Positions 1-7,564 are shown, counted from the first letter of the stretch. The stretch is DNA of 7,564 nt from Aeromicrobium sp. (GCA_023254755.1 JALRKU010000042.1:1-7564), one strand, 5' to 3'. The notes: generated by a model not told the origin, from the letters alone. A program made the numbers and translations.

Positions 1-544
1 CCACGTGCTCCGCGACCGTGCCGCGCGCGCCGGTGCGGCCGAGGCGGCGCGCGATGACCTGGGCGATCTCGACCGGGGCCGCGGTGACGAGCCAGACCCG
101 CTGGCCGCGGTCGAGGTGCCACTGGGCGATCGCGCGTGTGCCGGGCCAGATCTTGTGCGCCATGTGCTCGTCGAAGATCTCCTCGCCGACCTCCTCGAGC
201 TCGCGCACGCTGTGCCCCGCGATGAACTGGAGGGCCGACGAGCGGGCCTTCTCGATGTGCTCGGGGTCCTCGACCCCGGCGATGCGGAAGTACGCCTGCT
301 GCCACGCCGCCTTGGCGATGTCCTTGGTCGTGAAGAACTTGCGGCGGTGCAGTCCGCGGGCGAGGTGGAAGATGGACGCGCCCTGCATGACCGTGTTGTC
401 GACGTCGAAGAACGCCGCGGCCCGCGGGTCGACGCCGGGGTCGAAGGCGTGCTCCACCTCGGCCGCCGCGGCCGCCGCCTGGCCGGAGAGCACGGACCGC
501 GAGCGCAGATTGCGCGGGGTGCCGTGGCGACCGTCGGGCGTCAT
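1..544 (-). CDS. HAD-IB family hydrolase (SerB/CicA-like), partial: C-terminus beyond left edge
   Basis: The minus-strand frame starts at ATG 544-542 and stays open for 181 codons to the window edge. A variable, Ala-rich N-terminus of about 40 residues precedes the HAD core. Motif I reads FFDVDNT around residues 45-51, with Asp47 as the expected nucleophile and Asp49 as the general acid/base. A helical cap region follows, and motif II is WLVTAAP at residues 151-157 with Thr154. Motifs III and IV (the Lys and the acidic pair) would lie off the window. Known of the family: HAD-IB enzymes hydrolyse phosphomonoesters such as phosphoserine, and actinobacterial members like M. tuberculosis SerB1 often sit close to hemA. 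The substrate cannot be told from sequence. No Shine-Dalgarno precedes the ATG, but a TAGTGT -10-like hexamer ends 6 nt upstream, so a leaderless message is possible. A later GTG start (codon 18) would also keep the whole catalytic domain. Confidence 0.85.
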   Translation of the reverse strand, partial: MTPDGRHGTPRNLRSRSVLSGQAAAAAAEVEHAFDPGVDPRAAAFFDVDNTVMQGASIFHLARGLHRRKFFTTKDIAKAAWQQAYFRIAGVEDPEHIEKARSSALQFIAGHSVRELEEVGEEIFDEHMAHKIWPGTRAIAQWHLDRGQRVWLVTAAPVEIAQVIARRLGRTGARGTVAEHV

Positions 545-604
545 GCGCCGACACTAGCGGCTGGCCCCGGACCTGGGCCCGGGGTTCGTGGTTGACTCGG
601 GGGC
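545..604. promoter_or_regulatory. divergent intergenic spacer, probable back-to-back promoters
   Basis: These 60 bp separate the minus-strand HAD gene from the plus-strand acyl-CoA synthetase, so both starts probably need their promoters here or just inside the opposite gene. On the minus strand TAGTGT (556-551) matches the actinobacterial TANNNT -10 pattern and would place transcription start at or near the A of the HAD ATG at 544. I see no convincing -35 for it. The spacer also holds an inverted repeat, CCCCGG (565-570) and CCGGGG (579-584) around an 8-nt loop. It could be an operator or simply chance in GC-rich DNA. For the plus strand I cannot identify a clear promoter. Confidence 0.4.
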
Positions 605-2176
605 GTGAGCGTGAACGTCAGCGACCTGGTGCGACAGGCCGCGGAGCGCGACCCCGACGGTGTCGCGCTGGTGGAGCACCGCCCCGAACGCCGCGCCCTC
701 ACGTGGCGCGAGCTCGACGACGCCGTCGACGGCCTGGCCAGGGCGCTCTCGGGCCGCGGTCTCGTGGCCGGCCAGCGGGTCGCGATCGTCATGGCCAATC
801 GCGTCGACCTGCCGATCGCGTACTTCGGCGTCCTGCGCGGCGGCATGATCGCGGTGCCGATGAACCCGCGCTCGACGACGGCCGAGATCGGGCGCATGAT
901 CTCCGACTCGGTGTCGCGCGTCGTCCTGTGCGACGAGGCCGGCGTCGGCCAGGTGCGCGACGCGATCACGGCGTTCCCCGACGGCGAGCGTCGCCCGGCC
1001 GTCGTCGTCGACGGCGTGGACACGCTCGACGGCGAGACGGCATTCGGCGCGTTCCTCGCCGAGGCCAGCGGCACGGCTCCCGCGGCACCGGTCGATCCCG
1101 AGGCCGCCGCCGTCATCCTGTACACGTCCGGGACGAGTGGTCGACCTCGCGGCGCGACGCTGTCGCACCGTGCGCTGCTCGCCAACATCGAGCAGGTCGC
1201 GTCGCTGGAGCACCTGCCGGTCGGGCCCGACGACGTCGTGCTCGGTCTGCTCCCGCTGTTCCACGTCTACGGCCTCAACGCGGTGCTGGGCCAGGCCGTG
1301 CGCCAGGGCGCACCGGTCGTCATGGTCGACGGGTTCGACCCGTCGGGCCTGCTCGCCCTGATCCGGTCGGAGGGGGTCACCAACCTGCCGCTGGCGCCGC
1401 CGGTCGTGGCCGCGTGGGCCGGGCGACCCGATCTGCGCGAGCAGCTGTCGGGTGTGCGCACGATCCTGTCGGGCGCCGCCAACCTCGATCCCGACCTCGC
1501 CGAGGCGTTCGCCGAGTCCTCAGGTCACTGGATCGAGCAGGGCTACGGCCTCACCGAGGCCAGTCCGGTCGTCGCGGTCACGCTCGCCTCGCAGCGCGAC
1601 CTGTCGACCCCGCCCAAGCCGGGCTCGGTCGGTCACCCGTTGCCGGGAGTCGAGATCAAGGTCGCCGAGGGCGACGGCACCCCGGCAGCGGCGGGCGACC
1701 CCGCGCAGATCTGGGTGCGCGGGCCCAACCTGTTCTCCGGCTACTGGCCCGATCGCGCCGACGGTCCCGACGCCGAGGGCTGGTACGCCACGGGCGACAT
1801 CGGCCTGATCGACGACGACGGCGACCTGACGATCGTCGACCGGCTCAAGGAGCTGGTCATCGTGTCGGGCTTCAACGTGTACCCGACCGAGGTCGAGGAC
1901 GTCATCAGCGAGGTCGCCGGCGTCGTGCAGGTCGCGGTCGTGGGGCAGCCCGACGAGCAGACGGGCGAGACCGTGGTCGCCTTCGTGGACATCGCCCCCG
2001 ACGCCGAGGAGCGGGTCGTGCTGGAGTCCGTCGAGGCCCAGTGCCGCACCCGGCTCGCGCGGTTCAAGCAGCCGACCCGGTTGGTGCCCGTCTCGGGATT
2101 GCCGCGCTCCGCCACCGGAAAGGTCGAGAAGGGCCGGCTCCGCGCGCTCGCGCGCTCGCAGGATCTCGGGCTGTGA
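605..2176 (+). CDS. AMP-forming acyl-CoA synthetase / fatty-acid-CoA ligase family protein
   Basis: This 523-residue ANL-superfamily enzyme should activate a carboxylate with ATP to an acyl-adenylate and then transfer it to CoA (cytosolic, lipid metabolism). Core motifs are in order: the P-loop YTSGTSGRPRGA at residues 173-184, YGLTE at 314-318, the GWYATGD segment at 392-398 with Asp398 as expected ATP-ribose ligand, the hinge region DRLKELVIVSGFNVYP at 412-427, and the A10 motif RSATGK at 501-506 with the catalytic Lys506. Length is normal for the family. The P-loop has Arg182 where many members have Lys, a conservative change. The chain length or nature of the acid is not readable; a medium/long-chain acid is a guess. 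The start is either GTG 605 or GTG 611. A GGGGG tract at 599-603 is correctly spaced (7 nt) only for 611, so the true protein may be two residues shorter. The stop overlaps the next gene. Confidence 0.9.
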   Translation: MSVNVSDLVRQAAERDPDGVALVEHRPERRALTWRELDDAVDGLARALSGRGLVAGQRVAIVMANRVDLPIAYFGVLRGGMIAVPMNPRSTTAEIGRMISDSVSRVVLCDEAGVGQVRDAITAFPDGERRPAVVVDGVDTLDGETAFGAFLAEASGTAPAAPVDPEAAAVILYTSGTSGRPRGATLSHRALLANIEQVASLEHLPVGPDDVVLGLLPLFHVYGLNAVLGQAVRQGAPVVMVDGFDPSGLLALIRSEGVTNLPLAPPVVAAWAGRPDLREQLSGVRTILSGAANLDPDLAEAFAESSGHWIEQGYGLTEASPVVAVTLASQRDLSTPPKPGSVGHPLPGVEIKVAEGDGTPAAAGDPAQIWVRGPNLFSGYWPDRADGPDAEGWYATGDIGLIDDDGDLTIVDRLKELVIVSGFNVYPTEVEDVISEVAGVVQVAVVGQPDEQTGETVVAFVDIAPDAEERVVLESVEAQCRTRLARFKQPTRLVPVSGLPRSATGKVEKGRLRALARSQDLGL

Positions 2177-2412
2177 CCCCGAGGGTCGTCGTCTACTCCC
2201 GCGAGGGCTGCCACCTGTGCGAGGTGGCGGAGCAGGTCGTCGCGCAGGTGTGCGCCGCTGCCGGTGCGTCGTGGGAGCGGGTCGACGTCGACACCGACCC
2301 CGACCTCGTCCGGCGGTTCACGAACGAGGTGCCGGTGACGTTCGTCGACGGGGTCCAGCACGACTTCTGGCGGGTCGACCCGGAGCGGCTCAGAGCAGCT
2401 CTCGGAGCCTGA
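2173..2412 (+). CDS. glutaredoxin-like small thiol-disulfide protein
   Basis: A 79-residue thioredoxin-fold protein. It opens with a beta strand (residues 4-8, RVVVY) and the redox motif Cys13-His-Leu-Cys16, followed by a helix. A second strand ends in VDVDTD (37-42), and the expected cis-proline lies in EVPVTF with Pro54 before the third strand. The short C-terminal helix ends in RLRAALGA. The length fits the compact actinobacterial glutaredoxin-like family (DUF836 type) found beside hemA, for example Rv0508 in M. tuberculosis as I recall it. It probably reduces disulfides or mixed thiols in the cytosol; the electron donor and target are unknown. The GTG start overlaps the stop of the acyl-CoA synthetase (GTGA), and AGGA at 2160-2163 lies 9 nt upstream, so translation is probably coupled. 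A third Cys (27) is present in the following helix. Its final codons include AGA, rare for this base composition. Confidence 0.85.
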   Translation: MTPRVVVYSREGCHLCEVAEQVVAQVCAAAGASWERVDVDTDPDLVRRFTNEVPVTFVDGVQHDFWRVDPERLRAALGA

Positions 2413-2439
2413 CGGCACCCGGGTCGCCGGTCGCGGATT

Positions 2440-2457
2440 TTGTTACGGCGTTCACAA
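2440..2457. promoter_or_regulatory. Rex operator (ROP)-like site
   Basis: The 18-bp sequence TTGTTACGGCGTTCACAA closely resembles the Streptomyces Rex operator consensus TTGTGAACGCGTTCACAA as I remember it. The right half-site CGTTCACAA is a perfect match; the left half-site departs at three of nine positions while keeping the TTGT end. The site overlaps the -35 hexamer and spacer of the promoter just upstream of rex, which is where a repressor would block RNA polymerase. Known biology: Rex binds such sites when NAD+ is high and releases when NADH rises under oxygen limitation. The inference is autoregulation of rex and control of the downstream hem genes. Confidence 0.85.
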
Positions 2458-2468
2458 GCTCGTAAACT
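2440..2468 (+). promoter_or_regulatory. promoter of rex-hem operon
   Basis: A housekeeping-type promoter is visible: -35 TTGTTA (2440-2445), a 17-bp spacer, and -10 TAAACT (2463-2468), each matching 4 of 6 consensus bases with ideal spacing. The predicted transcription start is near 2475, giving a leader of about 50 nt before the preferred rex start at 2529. It is embedded in the Rex operator and is the only clearly AT-richer patch between the glutaredoxin-like gene and rex. No convincing terminator separates the upstream gene from it, so read-through from the acyl-CoA synthetase unit is possible. Confidence 0.7.
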
Positions 2469-2519
2469 GCTGAGGCCCGCGGCGCTCTCCTCGTGCAGGA
2501 AATCCCCGGCGTGACGGGC

Positions 2520-2524
2520 AGGAG
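2520..2524 (+). promoter_or_regulatory. ribosome binding site favouring the rex GTG at 2529
   Basis: AGGAG lies 4 nt before GTG 2529. A competing AGGAAA (2497-2502) lies 8 nt before an in-frame GTG at 2511, and a third in-frame GTG at 2493 has no Shine-Dalgarno. I prefer 2529 because it leaves about 15 residues before the conserved RGIPDATVARLP segment, as in S. coelicolor Rex recalled from memory. The 4-nt spacing is a little short, so 2511 remains open. Confidence 0.5.
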
Positions 2525-2528
2525 CACT

Positions 2529-3217
2529 GTGACGATCCTTGGCACCCCCTCGTTCGGCGACGACGCCGACCGCGGAATCCCCGACGCGACGGTGGCGCGA
2601 CTGCCGGTCTACCTCCGCGCGCTGAACGGACTCCGCGACCGGGGCGTCGTCACCTGCTCGTCGAACGAGCTCGCCGAGCTGGTCGGGGTCAACCCGGCCA
2701 AGCTCCGCAAGGACCTGTCCCACCTGGGCTCCTACGGCACCCGTGGCGTCGGCTACGAGGTCGAGTTCCTCTGTCACCAGATCGCCCGGGAGATCGGTCA
2801 GACCCAGGACTGGAACGTCGTCATCGTCGGCGTCGGCCACCTCGGCACCGCACTGTCGTCCTACCAGGGCTTCAGCAGCCGGGGCATCCGCGTGGCGGCG
2901 CTCGTCGACGCCGACCCCGCCCGCATCGGAGAGGTCGTCTCGGGGATCGCCATCAGCGCCGTCGCCGACCTGCCGGCGCTCGTCGCCGAGCACGACGTCG
3001 CGATCGGGGTCGTGGCCACGCCCGGCGAAGCCGCCCAGACGGCAGCCGACTCCCTCGTCGACGCCGGGATCACGAGCATCCTCAACTTCGCGCCCGCCCT
3101 GGTCACGGTCCCCGACGGGGTCCAGGTCCGCCAGGTCGACCTGTCGATCGAGCTGCAGATCCTGGCGTACCACGAGCAGCGCAAGACGACGCACAGCGCC
3201 GCAGAAGGAGTGATCTG

Positions 3218-3218
<1 letters not shown>
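2529..3218 (+). CDS. rex: redox-sensing transcriptional repressor Rex
   Basis: A 229-residue repressor that senses the NADH/NAD+ ratio. The N-terminal winged helix (about residues 18-85) includes RGIPDATVARLPVYLRAL and the recognition segment VNPAKLRKDLSHLGSYGTRG at 53-72. The central Rossmann domain begins with VVIVGVGHLG (97-106), giving the GxGxxG dinucleotide loop; VDADP follows the second strand at 126-130. The C-terminal swapped helix is VDLSIELQILAYHEQRK (203-219), the usual dimer element. Length and all blocks agree with intact Rex. The gene is preceded by its own operator-containing promoter and followed by hemA in a TGATG overlap, so it is the first gene of the haem unit and probably represses itself and the hem genes when NAD+ is abundant. 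The start is ambiguous between GTG 2511 and 2529; see the ribosome binding site entry. Confidence 0.95.
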
Positions 3219-4503
<1,285 letters not shown>

Positions 4504-4507
<4 letters not shown>

Positions 4508-5424
4508 CGACAATGCGCATCGGCACCCGCGCCTCCGCGCTGGCCACGACCCAGACGGGTCACGTCGCCGACCGTCTCCGCGAGCGCGGTGTCGACGTCG
4601 AGATCGTGCTCATCAGCACCGAGGGCGACCGCTCCTCGGCGCCGCTGGCCTCGCTGGGCGGCACGGGCGTGTTCGTCAGCGCGCTGCGCGACGCGCTCGT
4701 CGACGGCCGCATCGACGTCGCGGTGCACTCCCTGAAGGACCTGCCCACGACACCCGACGAGCGCCTGCAGCTCGCCGCCATCCCGCCGCGCGAGGACTCG
4801 CGCGACTGTCTCGTCGCCCGCGACGGCCTGACGCTCGGCGAGCTGCCCCAGGGCGCCCGCGTGGGCACGGGCTCGCCCCGGCGCGAGGCGCAGCTGAACG
4901 CGCTCGGCCTCGGTGTCGAGGTCGTCCCGGTCCGCGGCAACGTCGACACCCGGATCGGCAAGGTGACGTCGGGCGAGCTCGACGGCGTCCTGCTCGCCCG
5001 GGCGGGTCTGGTGCGGCTCGGCCGCGCCGACGAGGCCACCGAGATCATCGATCCCCTCCAGATGCTCCCCGCCCCCGGGCAGGGAGCCCTCGCTTGCGAG
5101 TGCCGCGCCGACGACGCCGCGACCGCTCGCCTGCTCGCCGAGCTCGACGACCGCGACACCCGCGCGGCCGTCACCGCCGAGCGCAGCCTCCTCGCCACGC
5201 TGGAGGCAGGCTGCAGCGCTCCCGTGGGAGCACTCGCCGAGATCGCCTGGGGCGACGACGGCGACGAGCTGTGGCTCCGTGCCGTGGTCTCCGACCCCAC
5301 GGGTTCACCATCCATCCGACTGTCCGCGACCGGCCTCCCCGACGAGGCCGCCGCGGTCGGTGAGCGTCTTGCTGCCGAGATGCTCGCCGAAGGGGCCGAC
5401 ACGCTCGTGTCGGTGGCCTCGTGA
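4504..5424 (+). CDS. hemC: porphobilinogen deaminase (hydroxymethylbilane synthase)
   Basis: This 306-residue cytosolic enzyme polymerises four porphobilinogens into hydroxymethylbilane on a dipyrromethane cofactor. Visible motifs: RIGTRASALATTQT at 5-18, VLISTEGDRS at 35-44, VAVHSLKDLP at 72-81 with Asp79 matching the catalytic Asp84 of E. coli, GTGSPRREAQL at 121-131, VRGNVDTRIGK at 143-153, LPAPGQGALACECR at 188-201, and LEAGCSAPVGA at 233-243. Cys237 in the last should carry the cofactor (Cys242 in E. coli). All functional residues I can check are present and length is normal. The ATG overlaps the hemA stop as ATGA. A G-rich stretch (4490-4496) lies 7 nt upstream; an in-frame ATG three codons later is a less likely start. 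HemC supplies the product that HemD, the next gene, cyclises. Confidence 0.97.
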
Positions 5425-5440
5425 CATGGCAGCACAAGAC

Positions 5441-5446
5441 GAAGGA
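5441..5446 (+). promoter_or_regulatory. ribosome binding site selecting the hemD GTG at 5453
   Basis: GAAGGA sits 6 nt before GTG 5453, an almost ideal arrangement. An in-frame ATG at 5426, one base after the hemC stop, would add nine residues but has only a weak GGTGG (5412-5416) upstream. Both starts leave the first conserved motif (GAGPGD) intact. Confidence 0.6.
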
Positions 5447-5452
5447 ACCCCA

Positions 5453-7087
5453 GTGACCGCTGAGATCACCGACCGCACCGTCCCGACCCGTCAGGGCCCG
5501 CGCACCGCGTCGCGTCCCTCGACGCTCGGCCACGTGAGCTTCGTCGGCGCCGGGCCTGGCGACGAGAGCCTGCTGACCGTCCGCGCCGTCGAGCTCCTCG
5601 CCCAGGCCGACGTCGTCATCGTCGAGACGGCCGAGCAGGCAGCGCTCGTGACGAACGGTGCCGAGGTCGTCGACGGCGGTGCCGGCGAGGACGGCGAGCT
5701 GCTGACGCACGCGGCGCGCGCCAAGCTGGTCGTCAAGCACGCCAAGACGGGTGCCCACGTGGTCCGCCTGGTCGTGGGCGATCCGTTCACCTACGCCACC
5801 GCTCCCGAGGAGGCCGCGGCCTGCACCAAGGCCGGCATCGGCTTCGAGATCGTCCCCGGCGTCTCGTCGGTCGGCGCGGTGCCCGCGTACGCGGGAGTCC
5901 CGCTCACCACCCGCACGCACCGCGAGTTCGCGGTCGTCAGCGTGGGCGACGCCAAGATCGACTGGTCCGACCACGCCGGCGACGACACGCTGGTGCTGCT
6001 GTCGGCCGTCGCCCGCATCGGCGAGGCGGCCGAGGGGCTGGTCGCGGCGGGTCGCTCGCCCGAGACGCCGGTCGCCATGACCCGGGTCGGCACCACGACC
6101 GACCAGAGCACGGTCGTCTCGACGCTCGCCGACATCGCGGCCGACGCCAAGGCCGCCGGCATGGCGTCGCCGGCCATCACGGTCGTGGGCGAGGTCGTGG
6201 CACTGCGCGAGTCGCTCTCGTGGTTCGAGACCAAGCCGCTCTACGGCTGGCGCGTGCTGGTGCCCCGCACCAAGGAGCAGTCGGCGTCGCTGGCTCGCCG
6301 CCTGCGGGGCTTCGGCGCGATCTCCGAGGAGGTCCCGACCATCTCGGTCGAGCCGCCGCGCAACCCGCAGCAGATGGACAAGGCCGTCCGTGGCCTGGTC
6401 GAGGGCCGTTACGAGTGGGTCGCGTTCACCAGCGTCAACGCCGTGAAGGCCGTTCGCGAGAAGTTCGAGGAGTACGGGCTCGACGCCCGCGCGTTCTCCG
6501 GCCTCAAGATCGCGGCGGTCGGCGACAAGACCGCCGAGGCGATCGAGACCTGGGGCATCCGCCCCGACCTGGTGCCCAGCGGCGAGCAGTCGGCGCGCGG
6601 CCTGGTCGAGGACTGGCCGCCCTACGACGAGCTGCTCGACCCGATCAACCGGGTGTTCCTGCCCCGCGCCGACATCGCGACCGAGACCCTCGTCGCGGGC
6701 CTGATCGACCTGGGCTGGGAGGTCGACGACGTCACGGCGTACCGCACGGTGCGCGCCACGCCGCCCCCCGCCCCCACGCGGGAGGCGATCAAGTCGGGCA
6801 AGTTCGACGCGGTGCTGTTCACGTCGAGCTCGACGGTGCGCAACCTGGTCGGGATCGCGGGCAAGCCGCACGCGTCGACGATCATCGCGTGCATCGGCCC
6901 GGCCACGGCGCAGACGGCGGAGGAGCACGGCCTGCGGGTCGACGTCCTCGCCGAGCAGCCGTCGGCGGACGTCCTCGCGGACGCGCTCGCCGAGTTCGGT
7001 GCCGCCCGTCGCCTTGCCTTCCTGGAGGCGGGGGAGCCGGTGCTGAAGCCGTCGCAGAAGAAGCCGTCGTCGCGGCGCAAGGCCTGA
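5453..7087 (+). CDS. hemD: fused tetrapyrrole-methylase-like / uroporphyrinogen-III synthase
   Basis: A 544-residue two-domain protein of the actinobacterial HemD type. The N-terminal part (about 27-255) resembles CobA-type uroporphyrinogen-III methyltransferase: GAGPGD at 32-37, GDPFTYATAPEE at 109-120, and VPGVSSVGAVPAYAGVPLTTR at 134-154. The C-terminal part (about 262-520) is uroporphyrinogen-III synthase, which inverts ring D of hydroxymethylbilane and closes the macrocycle. It shows GWRVLVPRTKEQ at 265-276, AFTSVNAV at 324-331, LPRADIATETL at 403-413, VTAYRT at 427-432, FTSSSTVRNL at 456-465 and IGPATAQTAEEHGL at 481-494. A basic tail, KKPSSRRKA, ends the protein. The methylase half lacks several canonical residues (see findings), so methyltransferase activity is uncertain, whereas the synthase half is well conserved. 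The gene follows hemC after 28 nt and hemB starts 1 nt after its stop, so it probably shares their transcript. Confidence 0.92.
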   Translation: MTAEITDRTVPTRQGPRTASRPSTLGHVSFVGAGPGDESLLTVRAVELLAQADVVIVETAEQAALVTNGAEVVDGGAGEDGELLTHAARAKLVVKHAKTGAHVVRLVVGDPFTYATAPEEAAACTKAGIGFEIVPGVSSVGAVPAYAGVPLTTRTHREFAVVSVGDAKIDWSDHAGDDTLVLLSAVARIGEAAEGLVAAGRSPETPVAMTRVGTTTDQSTVVSTLADIAADAKAAGMASPAITVVGEVVALRESLSWFETKPLYGWRVLVPRTKEQSASLARRLRGFGAISEEVPTISVEPPRNPQQMDKAVRGLVEGRYEWVAFTSVNAVKAVREKFEEYGLDARAFSGLKIAAVGDKTAEAIETWGIRPDLVPSGEQSARGLVEDWPPYDELLDPINRVFLPRADIATETLVAGLIDLGWEVDDVTAYRTVRATPPPAPTREAIKSGKFDAVLFTSSSTVRNLVGIAGKPHASTIIACIGPATAQTAEEHGLRVDVLAEQPSADVLADALAEFGAARRLAFLEAGEPVLKPSQKKPSSRRKA

Positions 7088-7088
7088 C

Positions 7089-7564
7089 GTGACGTCCCAG
7101 GACCGACCGTCGCTGGGTCGTCGGTCGCCGGGCCGACCGCCCGTCCACCGACCGCGCCGTCTCCGCACGACGCCCGCCATGCGGGCGCTCGTGCGCGAGA
7201 CGCGCACGGAGCCGTCGCAGCTGGTCCTGCCGATGTTCGTGGGGGAGGGGCTCACCGAGCCCAAGCCCATCGCGAGCATGCCGGGCGTCGTGCAGCACAC
7301 GCGCGCGTCGGCCCGTGAGGCGGTGCGTGAGGCGGCCGGTCTCGGCCTGGGCGGCGTCATGCTGTTCGGCGTGCCCGAGCGCAAGGACGCGGTCGGCTCC
7401 GGGGCGCTCGACCCCGACGGCATCCTCAACGTCGCCCTGGCCGACGCCCGCGACGAGGTCGGCGACGACCTGCTCGTCATGGCCGACCTGTGCCTCGTCG
7501 AGTTCACCGACCACGGCCACTGCGGCGTGCTCGACGACCAGGGTCGCGTCGACAACGACGCGAC
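7089..7564 (+). CDS. hemB: porphobilinogen synthase (delta-aminolevulinate dehydratase), partial: C-terminus beyond right edge
   Basis: The first 158 codons of HemB, which condenses two 5-aminolevulinate molecules to porphobilinogen. A family-typical N-terminal arm follows an Arg/Pro-rich lead of about 20 residues: RPRRLRTTPAMRALVRET at 21-38, LVLPMFVGEG at 45-54, and PIASMPGVVQHTR at 60-72. Then come GGVMLFGVPERKDAVGS at 88-104, DPDGILNVAL at 108-117, and the metal-site loop MADLCLVEFTDHGHCG at 131-146. The Schiff-base lysines would be beyond the window. Cys135 and Cys145 occupy two of the three zinc-ligand positions, but the middle one is Val137. The GTG start lies 1 nt after the hemD stop, with a weak AAGG (7079-7082) 6 nt upstream; this is the only start that keeps the conserved N-terminal arm. 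It is the last visible gene of the haem unit. Confidence 0.95.
   Translation, partial: MTSQDRPSLGRRSPGRPPVHRPRRLRTTPAMRALVRETRTEPSQLVLPMFVGEGLTEPKPIASMPGVVQHTRASAREAVREAAGLGLGGVMLFGVPERKDAVGSGALDPDGILNVALADARDEVGDDLLVMADLCLVEFTDHGHCGVLDDQGRVDNDA

Noticed and set aside
565..584. Inverted repeat CCCCGG...CCGGGG in the divergent spacer as a terminator or operator
   Set aside because: The genes are divergent, so a terminator is not expected. A 6-bp all-G/C stem is easily produced by chance at this composition, so I mention it only within the spacer entry.
592..2412. A 606-codon plus-strand frame through the acyl-CoA synthetase region
   Set aside because: Only its last 79 codons, the glutaredoxin-like protein from GTG 2173, look like protein. 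The rest is a low-complexity Arg/Gly-rich shadow of the synthetase gene, not a fusion.
2413..2441. Possible rho-independent terminator after the glutaredoxin-like gene
   Set aside because: A TTTT run (2438-2441) follows GC-rich sequence, but the best stem I can draw next to it is only 3 bp (CCG/CGG), and the T run belongs to the promoter/operator region.
5171..7555. A 794-codon open frame on the minus strand opposite hemC/hemD/hemB
   Set aside because: It runs antisense to genes with full family motifs, and its Arg/Asp/Gly-rich translation shows no recognisable domain. Long stop-free antisense frames are expected at this GC content.

Overview
The window is GC-rich (roughly 70% by eye), with strong G/C third-position bias and frequent GTG starts. 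Together with a rex-hemA-hemC-hemD-hemB gene order and the fused methylase/uroporphyrinogen-III synthase form of HemD, this points to an actinobacterium. A Nocardioidaceae-type genome (Aeromicrobium/Nocardioides-like) is my best guess, from remembered gene order only. Everything readable belongs to known families; I see no mobile element, CRISPR array, tRNA or rRNA, and no stretch over 300 bases without a gene.

Layout. Positions 1-544, minus strand: the N-terminal part of a HAD-IB phosphatase-like protein that runs off the left edge. A 60-bp divergent spacer (545-604) separates it from a plus-strand run that fills the rest of the window. First come an AMP-forming acyl-CoA synthetase (605-2176) and a 79-residue glutaredoxin-like protein (2173-2412), joined by a GTGA stop/start overlap. 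Next is a 116-bp spacer with a good promoter whose -35 region lies inside a recognisable Rex operator. Downstream is the haem cluster: rex (2529-3218), hemA (3218-4507), hemC (4504-5424), hemD (5453-7087) and the 5' part of hemB (7089 to the right edge).

How the genes work together. HemA (glutamyl-tRNA reductase) starts C5 tetrapyrrole synthesis. HemB makes porphobilinogen, HemC links four of these into hydroxymethylbilane, and HemD closes the ring to uroporphyrinogen III. Rex, an NADH/NAD+ sensing repressor, is the first gene. The operator over its own promoter suggests that rex and the hem genes form one autoregulated, redox-controlled transcription unit, as described for Streptomyces rex-hemACD. 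Gene junctions are overlapping or nearly so (TGATG, ATGA, 28 nt, 1 nt), which fits translational coupling.

The points most worth a second look are the operator/promoter overlap, the degenerate N-terminal methylase domain of HemD, and a HemB metal site in which the middle ligand position is Val. No previously undescribed system was found.
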